From assembly GCA_023388015.1 (NCBI GenBank), contig JAEWHB010000197.1:1-5132 (forward strand): DNA of 5,132 nt, in the 5' to 3' direction. The notes under the pieces were generated by a model. That model was not told the origin of the DNA. It ran no database searches and was given only the letters and a program-made list of their open reading frames with translations. Source of the DNA: Bacteroidota bacterium (GTDB lineage: Bacteria; Bacteroidota; Bacteroidia; Flavobacteriales; Weeksellaceae). The first letter of the stretch is position 1. Each line of letters begins with the position of its first letter. This document shows positions 1 through 5,132 of the stretch, in pieces. The translations under genes were made by a program, and so were the position numbers.

Positions 1-323
1 AAACAGAACCGAAGTCCCAAAATGGATGTTTGTTTAATGTTCTGGCAGTGGCTGCGAGTATTTTAATTTGTTTTTATACGAGTTTGATTTTGGCCAATAC
101 GTTAAGTTCTGTCTGGGACATCGAAACTGGCGGAAGTATATTCATAGGAGAAAGTGAATTTATAAGTTTTTTTCTGTTCTATCCGATTGTGACTTCTGTA
201 TTGGCGCTCATTGTTTATTTATTACGAAACAAATTAAAAGCTATTTACCGTTCCGTACTTATTAGCTTGTTGGTTCAGTTTATAATTGCACTGATGATAA
301 TAATCTTTTTTAGTGCGCTTTAG
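1..323 (+). CDS. Small hypothetical membrane protein, probably 5'-truncated by the window edge
   Basis: I do not recognise this protein. The reading frame (codons beginning at position 3) is open to the left edge and ends with TAG at 321-323. It contains no in-frame ATG near the left end, only a TTG at 30-32, so the real start is either outside the window or that TTG. The product shows three hydrophobic segments: about 20 residues following the TTG (FNVLAVAASILICFY...), a second around EFISFFLFYPIVTSVLALIV, and a third at the C-terminus (SVLISLLVQFIIALMIIIFF). A short acidic/glycine loop (WDIETGGS) follows the first helix and a basic stretch (RNKLKAIYR) lies between helices two and three. An inner-membrane location is inferred. 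Its last 14 bp overlap the end of the convergent membrane-protein gene on the other strand. An alternative for the extreme left end is that frame 2 (stop TAA at 35-37) is the tail of an upstream gene and this protein starts at TTG 30. Confidence 0.6.
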   Translation, partial: TEPKSQNGCLFNVLAVAASILICFYTSLILANTLSSVWDIETGGSIFIGESEFISFFLFYPIVTSVLALIVYLLRNKLKAIYRSVLISLLVQFIIALMIIIFFSAL

Positions 324-1302
324 AGCTTCGTGTTTTCCCTATGAAATAAATCGCCAAAAATCCGAAGATTAAAATCGAAATAATTTGTGCGAAATAGAGC
401 ATCAGTCCAAAGTAATTTCCTACTGCTCTGCCTTCTTCTGCCGTTTGTCCTTGTGTGAGATAAATCGCTGCAAAAGCAATACTCATCACATAGGGATAGC
501 CCAATCCGCCGACTGCGGGAAGTATCATGCCCAAAGCGCCGGAAACGATTAAGAAAAATCCTTCTCCCAGTCCGAAATGGGAAGTTTCGGGAAAGGCAAA
601 AATCACTACATAGGTCATCAAAAAGTAACAAAACCAAATAGCGAAAGAATAAAATATGAAAAGCCAGCGCTCTTTTAAATGTAGAATTGATTTAAATCCT
701 TCCCAGATTCCTTTCATGAAAACTTCGATTTTCCGGTAGAGGCTAAATCCTTTTAAAGTTTTGCGGAAAGCGAGTAGGACCAGAAAAATCAGAATCAAAA
801 CTCCGAAAGCGATGCCGTATTTTCCCAGTTCGGGTTTTTCGGTAAAGGAAAAAAAGGAAAACAGGGTTTCGGCATTGAAAATCAGCGTTAAGCCAAAAAA
901 GATTCCCAAAAAGATAACGTCAATTACCCTTTCCAGAACTATGGTTCCGATGGATTTGTCGGCAGGCACTTTTTCCATTTTGTAAAGTGAAGTCGCCCGT
1001 GCTATTTCTCCGCTTCGGGGAATGGTAAGATTGGTGAAATATCCGAGTGAAATAGCCCAGAAAGCGCTTTTGGTTTGAATTTCATGTCCGATGGGTCCAA
1101 GGAGCAATTTCCATCTTGCGGCACGGAGCCAATAGGAAAGGATGCTCAGTGCCATGGACAGGATGAACCAGAAATAATTGGCACGTTGAGCGGCTGATTG
1201 GAGCACGTCAAAATCGGTTTGTCTGAGAGTTAACCAGATAAATATCACTGCGAGAAAGGCTGCGGCAATGATAAAAACAAACTGGCCGATTTTGGACTTC
1301 AT
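310..1302 (-). CDS. Flippase-like / lysylphosphatidylglycerol synthase transmembrane domain protein (UPF0104 family)
   Basis: This is a 330-residue polytopic membrane protein resembling the stand-alone LPG_synthase_TM family (the membrane half of MprF-type proteins, YbhN-like). Family-type motifs visible are RAARWKLLL near residues 60-68, the GYFTNLTIPRSGEIAR segment at 87-102, LERVID at 123-128, and a glycine/proline-rich LPAVGGLGYPYVM stretch in the C-terminal third. Hydrophobic segments begin at about residues 8, 44, 120, 165, 213, 245 and 300, and the short tail (GKTRSSKAH) is basic. It has no soluble aminoacyl-transferase domain like that of full-length MprF, so lipid lysinylation is not supported; lipid or polyprenyl-linked substrate translocation is a family-level guess. 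The ATG at 1300-1302 shares one base with the panD stop codon (TAATG), which implies translational coupling and makes this start firm. The stop at 310-312 lies inside the convergent upstream gene. The membership call is fairly sure; the substrate is unknown. Confidence 0.85.
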   Translation of the reverse strand: MKSKIGQFVFIIAAAFLAVIFIWLTLRQTDFDVLQSAAQRANYFWFILSMALSILSYWLRAARWKLLLGPIGHEIQTKSAFWAISLGYFTNLTIPRSGEIARATSLYKMEKVPADKSIGTIVLERVIDVIFLGIFFGLTLIFNAETLFSFFSFTEKPELGKYGIAFGVLILIFLVLLAFRKTLKGFSLYRKIEVFMKGIWEGFKSILHLKERWLFIFYSFAIWFCYFLMTYVVIFAFPETSHFGLGEGFFLIVSGALGMILPAVGGLGYPYVMSIAFAAIYLTQGQTAEEGRAVGNYFGLMLYFAQIISILIFGFLAIYFIGKTRSSKAH

Positions 1303-1652
1303 TAATCCAGCCTGTTAGTTTCTTCGTTTGGAAAGATGATGGTCGGCTTGAAGTTTTGTGCTTCTTCAATTGTAGCCAAAGCATATCCGATGATAATTAT
1401 GGTATCACCCACCTGAACTTTTCTTGCGGCCGGACCGTTGAGGGTAATTTCTCCGGCGCCACGTTTTCCGGCGATGGTATAGGTTTCAAAGCGCTCACCG
1501 TTCTGAAGATTTACGATATGCACTTTTTCTCCCACGATCATTTTGGCGGCATCCAGCAAATCTTCATCGATGGTAATACTGCCGATATAATTTAAATCTG
1601 CACCTGTAATTTTTACGCGGTGAATTTTGGAACGAACAATTTCTATCATCAT
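1302..1652 (-). CDS. panD: Aspartate 1-decarboxylase (pyruvoyl-dependent) proenzyme
   Basis: PanD decarboxylates L-aspartate to beta-alanine in the cytoplasm, the beta-alanine branch of pantothenate and coenzyme A synthesis. The 116-residue product keeps the family landmarks at the same numbering as the E. coli enzyme: Lys9 and His11-Arg12 (KIHRV), the Gly24-Ser25 self-cleavage site within NYIGS, Arg54 and Tyr58 (ERFETY), and Asn72 in the LNGPAA segment. Ser25 is expected to become the pyruvoyl cofactor, giving a short beta chain and a longer alpha chain. Two ATG codons stand in tandem (1650-1652 and 1647-1649); the outer one is preferred because it places the cleavage serine at residue 25. 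The gene follows panC by 38 bp and overlaps the next gene by one base. A promoter-like -7 box lies just upstream (1661-1668), so panD may be transcribed both from panC and on its own. Length is slightly short of the E. coli protein but normal for the family core. Confidence 0.97.
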   Translation of the reverse strand: MMIEIVRSKIHRVKITGADLNYIGSITIDEDLLDAAKMIVGEKVHIVNLQNGERFETYTIAGKRGAGEITLNGPAARKVQVGDTIIIIGYALATIEEAQNFKPTIIFPNEETNRLD

Positions 1653-1660
1653 AACAGGGG

Positions 1661-1668
1661 CAAAGGTA
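1661..1668 (-). promoter_or_regulatory. Candidate Bacteroidota -7 promoter box for panD
   Basis: The minus strand reads TACCTTTG followed by CCCC, matching the Bacteroidota housekeeping -7 consensus TAnnTTTG. It lies in the 38-bp panC-panD gap with only 8 bases between its last G and the panD ATG. A start site 4-7 bases downstream would give a leader of only a few bases. No TTG element is visible at the expected -33 distance, so activity is uncertain. Confidence 0.4.
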
Positions 1669-1690
1669 AGCAGTTTTGAGAAAATCTGTT

Positions 1691-2533
1691 TTAATTTAAA
1701 GACATATTGTCAATCAGGCGGATGGCGCCGGCAAAAACGGCTATAAATCCGCGAATTTTCACCTCTTTTTCGACTTCTGAAACCGGAAGTAAATGAGCTT
1801 CATCGGCCACTTCAAAATATTCAAGTTCCAGATTTGTTTTTTTAAATTCTCCCGAAACAAAGGTTTTGGTTTCTGCTACGGTATGATTTTTCAGAAAGGA
1901 TTTAGCTTCTGAAAGAATTTTATTTATAATGGCTGATTCTTGGCGCATTTCTGGTGTCAGCCGCATATTTCTGGAGCTCATTGCTAGTCCGTCTGATTCT
2001 CTTTTGATCGGAACCGGAACGATTTCAACCGGTAGTTGAAACTGTTTTACCATTTCCTGAATGATTCGGAGTTGTTGGAAATCCTTCTCGCCGAAATAAG
2101 CCCGATCTGGTTGAATGATTTCGAAGAATCTTTTCACAACCGTTGCCACTCCATCAAAATGTCCCGGACGGAACTTTCCTTCCATCTGATTTTCCAATCC
2201 GTTGAATTGAAAGGTTTCGGAAATCTGTCCTTGCGGATAAATCGTTTCGACCGAAGGGATGAAAACCGCATCGGCACCGGCAGATTCCAACAAGGCGGTG
2301 TCGATTTCTTCGGTTCGAGGATATTTTTTCAAGTCCTCGGGATTATTGAATTGAGTAGGATTGACAAATATACTGACGATGGTATAATCGTTTTTTTTCT
2401 TTGACTGATCAACCAGCGAAATATGGCCGTCGTGCAATGCGCCCATAGTGGGGACAAATCCAATTGTTTTATTTGATAACTTCAAATTGGTTATAAAGTT
2501 TTCGACTTCTCCCGGTTTCCTTAAAAGAATCAT
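1691..2533 (-). CDS. panC: Pantothenate synthetase (pantoate--beta-alanine ligase)
   Basis: PanC condenses pantoate with beta-alanine using ATP, through a pantoyl-adenylate intermediate, to form pantothenate; it is a cytoplasmic enzyme of the HIGH-type nucleotidyltransferase fold. The 280-residue product has the family's usual length and motifs in order: VPTMGALHDGH at 27-37 with the HxxH pair His34/His37, SIFVNPTQF at 54-62 with Gln61 for pantoate binding, YPRT at 71-74, GKFRPGHFDGVATVV at 119-133, YFGEKDFQQL at 146-155 with Lys150, Asp151 and Gln154, and the KMSKS-like loop AMSSRN at 184-189. All the ATP- and pantoate-contacting residues I can recall from the M. tuberculosis enzyme appear conserved with an offset of about ten. 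The start is the ATG at 2531-2533, which puts the HxxH at a normal distance from the N-terminus. It is the first gene of the leftward panC-panD-membrane protein group, and its beta-alanine substrate comes from the neighbouring panD. Confidence 0.97.
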   Translation of the reverse strand: MILLRKPGEVENFITNLKLSNKTIGFVPTMGALHDGHISLVDQSKKKNDYTIVSIFVNPTQFNNPEDLKKYPRTEEIDTALLESAGADAVFIPSVETIYPQGQISETFQFNGLENQMEGKFRPGHFDGVATVVKRFFEIIQPDRAYFGEKDFQQLRIIQEMVKQFQLPVEIVPVPIKRESDGLAMSSRNMRLTPEMRQESAIINKILSEAKSFLKNHTVAETKTFVSGEFKKTNLELEYFEVADEAHLLPVSEVEKEVKIRGFIAVFAGAIRLIDNMSLN

Positions 2534-2563
2534 TAATTGGTGTTAAATTAATCTAAAACAAGG

Positions 2564-2571
2564 CAAAAGTA
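2564..2571 (-). promoter_or_regulatory. Candidate -7 promoter box for the panC operon
   Basis: The minus strand reads TACTTTTG followed by CC, a match to TAnnTTTG. It lies 30 bases upstream of the panC ATG, which would allow a leader of about 25 nt. A TTG occurs upstream but only 9 bases away, too close for a -33 element, so support rests on the -7 box and on its position in a divergent intergenic region. Confidence 0.5.
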
Positions 2572-2603
2572 ATATAAGTCCAATAAATCTAGTAGAAAAT
2601 TCG

Positions 2604-2611
2604 TATCTTTG
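2604..2611 (+). promoter_or_regulatory. Candidate -7 promoter box for the rightward GT5-like/DUF4270/glmS operon
   Basis: TATCTTTG followed by TGC is a typical flavobacterial -7 element (TAnnTTTG). It would start a transcript near 2616-2618 and leave a leader of about 27 nt before the ATG at 2644. No TTG is seen 17-23 bases upstream. The box overlaps an in-frame GTG at 2611, which argues against that codon as the translation start. Confidence 0.6.
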
Positions 2612-2643
2612 TGCACTATTTCAAGAAATTAAAGAGTTTGGAT

Positions 2644-3462
2644 ATGGATGGAAAGCGCATATTGTATGTAACTACAGAAATGATTCCTTATTTTCCTGAA
2701 ACCCCGATGTCACAGCAGTCTTTACGCATACCGAAAGCCATGAGTGATAATGGCGCGGATGTAAGGATTTTTATGCCAAGATTTGGGGTGATAAATGAAA
2801 GAAGGCATCAGTTGCATGAGGTAATTCGGTTGTCAGGTATGAACCTGATAATCAATGATATGGATCAGCCTTTGATCATCAAAGTGGCTTCGGTTCCGGG
2901 AGAGCGTTTGCAGGTTTATTTCATTGATAATGAAGAGTATTTCAAGCGTAAAGCTGTGTATTCAGACAAAGATGGGAAATTATTTTCAGACAATGATGAG
3001 CGGGCGATTTTCTTTGCCAAAGGCGTTCTGGAAACAGTTAAAAAACTAAACTGGAAACCTGATGTGGTTCATGTTTTGGGTTGGATGTCCAGTATGGTTC
3101 CGGCTTATTTAAAAGATTATTATGCCGAAGATTCTTTCTTCAACGAAGCCAAAGTTGTGGTTTCTTTGTTTGATAATCAATTTGATGGAGAATTAAGTAA
3201 TGATATTTCCCAGAAATTGGCATTTGACGGAATCAACGGCGATATTTCCAATTTCTTGAAAAAACCTGACTTTGAGGCCATGAATTTGTCTGCATTAAAA
3301 TATGCAGACGCAGCGGTAAAAGGGGAAGAGTTCATTCCTGAATCTATTAATAAATATCTGCAGACAGAAAATATTCCGGTTATGGAATATTGTCCGGAAG
3401 AAGGAATCGGCGAAGCGTACAATATCTTCTACGCTGAAGAGTTAATGAATGAAAACTTATAA
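2644..3462 (+). CDS. Solo GT5 (glycogen/starch synthase N-terminal domain)-like protein, likely non-catalytic
   Basis: The 272-residue product resembles the N-terminal Rossmann half of bacterial glycogen synthase: KRILYVTTEMIPYF at 4-17 corresponds to the first strand, IPKAMSDNGADVRIFMPRF at 29-47 to the first helix and second strand, and WKPDVVHVLGWMSSMVPAYL at 137-156 to the region that holds the HDWH motif in true GlgA. The protein stops where the second GT-B domain should begin; GlgA enzymes are about 480 residues. The ADP-glucose-binding KxGG motif after the first strand is replaced by PETPMS (residues 18-23), and HDWH reads VLGWM. Glycogen synthase activity is therefore not supported despite the likely database label; a binding, scaffold or regulatory role is inference. 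The ATG at 2644 is chosen because an in-frame GTG at 2611 lies within the -7 promoter box. The gene ends 7 bp before the DUF4270 gene and is probably cotranscribed with it and glmS. Confidence 0.85.
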   Translation: MDGKRILYVTTEMIPYFPETPMSQQSLRIPKAMSDNGADVRIFMPRFGVINERRHQLHEVIRLSGMNLIINDMDQPLIIKVASVPGERLQVYFIDNEEYFKRKAVYSDKDGKLFSDNDERAIFFAKGVLETVKKLNWKPDVVHVLGWMSSMVPAYLKDYYAEDSFFNEAKVVVSLFDNQFDGELSNDISQKLAFDGINGDISNFLKKPDFEAMNLSALKYADAAVKGEEFIPESINKYLQTENIPVMEYCPEEGIGEAYNIFYAEELMNENL

Positions 3463-3469
3463 ATAATTG

Positions 3470-5104
3470 ATGAAAAGATTTTTCAATCACGTTGCAGCCA
3501 TCATGTTGTGTGCAACCGCTTTCACGGTTTTTTCCTGTGAAGATGATATTACAGATGTAGGAAGCGGTTTGTTGGATAGTGGCTCATATGCGAGTTTCCA
3601 ATATGTAGATATCATTTCTTATAATACGAATAATGATTCTATCCGTTCAGATGAGCAAGTTTTGCAGAACGGAGTTTTGGGTGTATTTGAAGAACCGGTT
3701 TTTGGCCGGACCAAAGCTCGCTTTATTACCCAGGCAAGGATGACAAATTTCAATCCTGATTTCGGCACAAATGCGGAAATGGATTCTGTTATTCTCTCCA
3801 TTCCTGTTTATTTTGTAAACAATCTAGACCAAATAGAAGTCGATACGACTTATCTTTATTTAGGTGAAAATGAGTCACCTAGCGATACTGCGACCATGCG
3901 GATTTCCAGAATTTATAAATTGGATTCTATTTATGGAAAGACCGATATGCAGATGACGCTTCAGGTAAGAGAAGTTGCCGAATATCTTTATTCGCAGGAT
4001 TCAACTTATTATTCTAACTCTTCATTGGCGCCCTGTCAGGGATGTCCCAACATCAACCAGATTGATGTGTTTCCCAATCTGATTGGATCGGGGATTGTTA
4101 AGAATAAAGTGACAACTCATCAGATCAAAAAGAAAAATTCAACATCAACAGATGTTCCGCCGGTTGCATTTCAGATAAAACTTGACAAAGATTATTTTAA
4201 GCAAAAATTTATCGACAATCAGAACTCTTCTGATTTGAATGATAACGCTGCATTTATTAGAAATTTCTTCAGAGGAATTGAAATCAGTGTGTTAGAGGAC
4301 CAAGGATTTATATTTAACTTCCAACCCAATACACCTGCTTTTAATATAATTATGTATTATGGATATGACAATCCTACCGAAGGTGAAGATCAGCCCGATC
4401 GTTTGAAAGGTTCTTTTGGATTAAACTTTGGAACTTATTGGTCGTCTCAACAAGGATATAATGTGCAAGTAAATCAGTTTGATCACAGCAATCGAAGTGT
4501 TCAGTTTGTAAATGCATATACAAATCCAAATACTACACAAGGGGATTCTAGACTATATCTTGCCGGAATGGACGGAACCAAAACCGTAATTAAAATAGAT
4601 CAGGAACAGCTGAATCAAATCAGACAAAATGTGTTGAACAATGATTGGGCGATTGTAGGCGCAGAGCTGAATTTGTACATTGATGACAGCCATAATTTGA
4701 AAACACCTCCTTATTTGTTTGCTTGGAATAATTACCGTGAAGACAATAGTTGGAAAAACATAAATTTCCCGGATATATCATCGTTCTACAACAGTTATCC
4801 GCTTGCGGTTCAATTCAATCCGATGTATAATTATGCAGATAATTCCAAGATGTACACCATCAGAATTACAGATTATATCAAAGATATTGTAGAGAAAAAC
4901 GAAATTTATGAGGATGGTTCAGTAATACTAAGTATGGGTAACTTCCTTTTGAGTCCCGCAAGCAGTTATACAAGTGTATTGAGCCCGACCGATCCTTTTC
5001 TTAACAACAGAAGTTTTAACCCTTACAGGGTAGTATTGCACGGAAGTAATTCCGAAAATCAGGATAAAAAATTGCGATTAAAAGTTTATTACACTCAAAA
5101 ATAA
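3470..5104 (+). CDS. DUF4270 family lipoprotein, probably outer-membrane or surface exposed
   Basis: The 544-residue product begins with a lipoprotein signal peptide: MKRFF basic start, hydrophobic core (about residues 8-20), and lipobox VFSC with lipidated Cys23. The mature N-terminus continues EDD, an acidic patch like the lipoprotein export signal described for surface lipoproteins in Flavobacteriia. The body resembles the Bacteroidota DUF4270 family: GVLGVFEEPVFGRTKARF around residues 68-85 and MDSVILSIPVYF around 104-115 are the type of motifs I associate with it, followed by a long beta-rich region with many Asn, Tyr and Ser residues. A CxxC pair (Cys189, Cys192) sits in a PCQGCP loop. 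No catalytic motif is apparent and the function is unknown. ATG 3470 is preferred over the directly preceding TTG at 3467. The gene lies 7 bp after the GT5-like gene and 9 bp before glmS, suggesting one operon and perhaps an envelope or polysaccharide role. Confidence 0.88.
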   Translation: MKRFFNHVAAIMLCATAFTVFSCEDDITDVGSGLLDSGSYASFQYVDIISYNTNNDSIRSDEQVLQNGVLGVFEEPVFGRTKARFITQARMTNFNPDFGTNAEMDSVILSIPVYFVNNLDQIEVDTTYLYLGENESPSDTATMRISRIYKLDSIYGKTDMQMTLQVREVAEYLYSQDSTYYSNSSLAPCQGCPNINQIDVFPNLIGSGIVKNKVTTHQIKKKNSTSTDVPPVAFQIKLDKDYFKQKFIDNQNSSDLNDNAAFIRNFFRGIEISVLEDQGFIFNFQPNTPAFNIIMYYGYDNPTEGEDQPDRLKGSFGLNFGTYWSSQQGYNVQVNQFDHSNRSVQFVNAYTNPNTTQGDSRLYLAGMDGTKTVIKIDQEQLNQIRQNVLNNDWAIVGAELNLYIDDSHNLKTPPYLFAWNNYREDNSWKNINFPDISSFYNSYPLAVQFNPMYNYADNSKMYTIRITDYIKDIVEKNEIYEDGSVILSMGNFLLSPASSYTSVLSPTDPFLNNRSFNPYRVVLHGSNSENQDKKLRLKVYYTQK

Positions 5105-5113
5105 TCTAAAACT

Positions 5114-5132
5114 ATGTGTGGAATAGTTGGTT
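5114..5132 (+). CDS. glmS: Glutamine--fructose-6-phosphate aminotransferase, first six codons (cut by right edge)
   Basis: Only MCGIVG is present before the window ends. A start Met followed directly by Cys and GIVG is the N-terminus of Ntn-type (class II) glutamine amidotransferases, in which Cys2 becomes the N-terminal nucleophile after Met removal. MCGIVG is the usual GlmS beginning; asparagine synthetase (AsnB) or PurF-type proteins are less likely alternatives. GlmS makes glucosamine-6-phosphate from fructose-6-phosphate and glutamine, the entry to UDP-GlcNAc for peptidoglycan and lipopolysaccharide. The 9-bp gap after the DUF4270 gene has no visible promoter or terminator and no room for a glmS ribozyme, so the gene appears to be read from the upstream promoter. 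Confidence 0.8.

Noticed and set aside
300..350. Rho-independent terminator between the convergent genes
   Set aside because: Only a 3-bp stem near the short TTTTTT run could be drawn; no stable GC-rich hairpin is visible.
320..985. Open frames overlapping the flippase-like gene (320-637 minus, 761-985 plus)
   Set aside because: They are rich in Arg, Lys and Ser as expected for off-frame reading of a membrane-protein gene and show no domain or start signals.
1356..1595. 79-codon open frame antisense to panD
   Set aside because: Contained within panD, whose active-site residues are all in place; composition is that of a reverse-complement shadow.
2036..2404. 122-codon open frame on the plus strand antisense to panC
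   Set aside because: It lies wholly inside a well-supported panC with conserved catalytic motifs, has no recognisable domain and no promoter-like box.
2611..2643. GTG start at 2611 for the GT5-like protein
   Set aside because: It overlaps the -7 promoter box, so it would not be on the mRNA; the in-frame ATG at 2644 fits the family N-terminus.
3467..3469. TTG start for the DUF4270 gene
   Set aside because: The next codon is ATG, giving a normal MKRFF lipoprotein signal; TTG is a weaker start and adds one residue only.
3177..3801. Minus-strand open frames inside the GT5-like and DUF4270 genes
   Set aside because: Short, without recognisable motifs, and wholly covered by supported genes on the other strand.
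5105..5113. glmS ribozyme or other leader element before glmS
   Set aside because: Only 9 bases separate the DUF4270 stop from the glmS ATG, and no ribozyme-like structure was recognised.
1..5132. CRISPR arrays, insertion sequences, tRNA genes, phage or defence genes
   Set aside because: No repeat-spacer pattern, transposase, inverted terminal repeats or tRNA-like cloverleaf was seen; the content is core metabolism and envelope genes.

Overview
The window looks like a core-chromosome segment from a member of the Bacteroidota, most likely class Flavobacteriia. The evidence is AT-rich DNA, TAnnTTTG-type -7 promoter boxes, absence of clear Shine-Dalgarno sequences, a DUF4270-type lipoprotein and short, tightly packed genes. 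A Chryseobacterium-like (Weeksellaceae) source is possible but cannot be settled from this sequence alone.

Layout. Positions 1-323 (+) hold the end, or nearly all, of a small three-helix membrane protein of unknown function that runs in from the left edge. It meets a leftward gene group tail to tail with a 14-bp overlap. That group, read from 2533 down to 310, is panC (pantothenate synthetase), panD (aspartate 1-decarboxylase) and a polytopic membrane protein of the lysylphosphatidylglycerol-synthase transmembrane / flippase-like family. PanD makes beta-alanine and PanC joins it to pantoate, so these two enzymes supply pantothenate for coenzyme A; panB is not in the window. The membrane protein gene is fused to panD by a TAATG stop/start overlap, so the two are probably translationally coupled.

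The 2534-2643 region is a divergent promoter region with one -7-like box on each strand. Rightward from it lies a second gene group: a solo, apparently degenerate GT5 (glycogen/starch synthase N-terminal) domain protein (2644-3462), a DUF4270 outer-membrane or surface lipoprotein (3470-5104), and the first six codons of what is almost certainly glmS (5114 to the right edge). Gaps of 7 and 9 bp argue for one operon.

The parts most worth attention are the rightward operon, where a GT5 half-enzyme lacking its donor-binding motifs sits with an uncharacterised lipoprotein and the amino-sugar entry enzyme GlmS, and a promoter-like box placed so close to panD that the transcript would be almost leaderless. 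No mobile elements, CRISPR arrays, tRNA/rRNA genes or notable repeats were seen.
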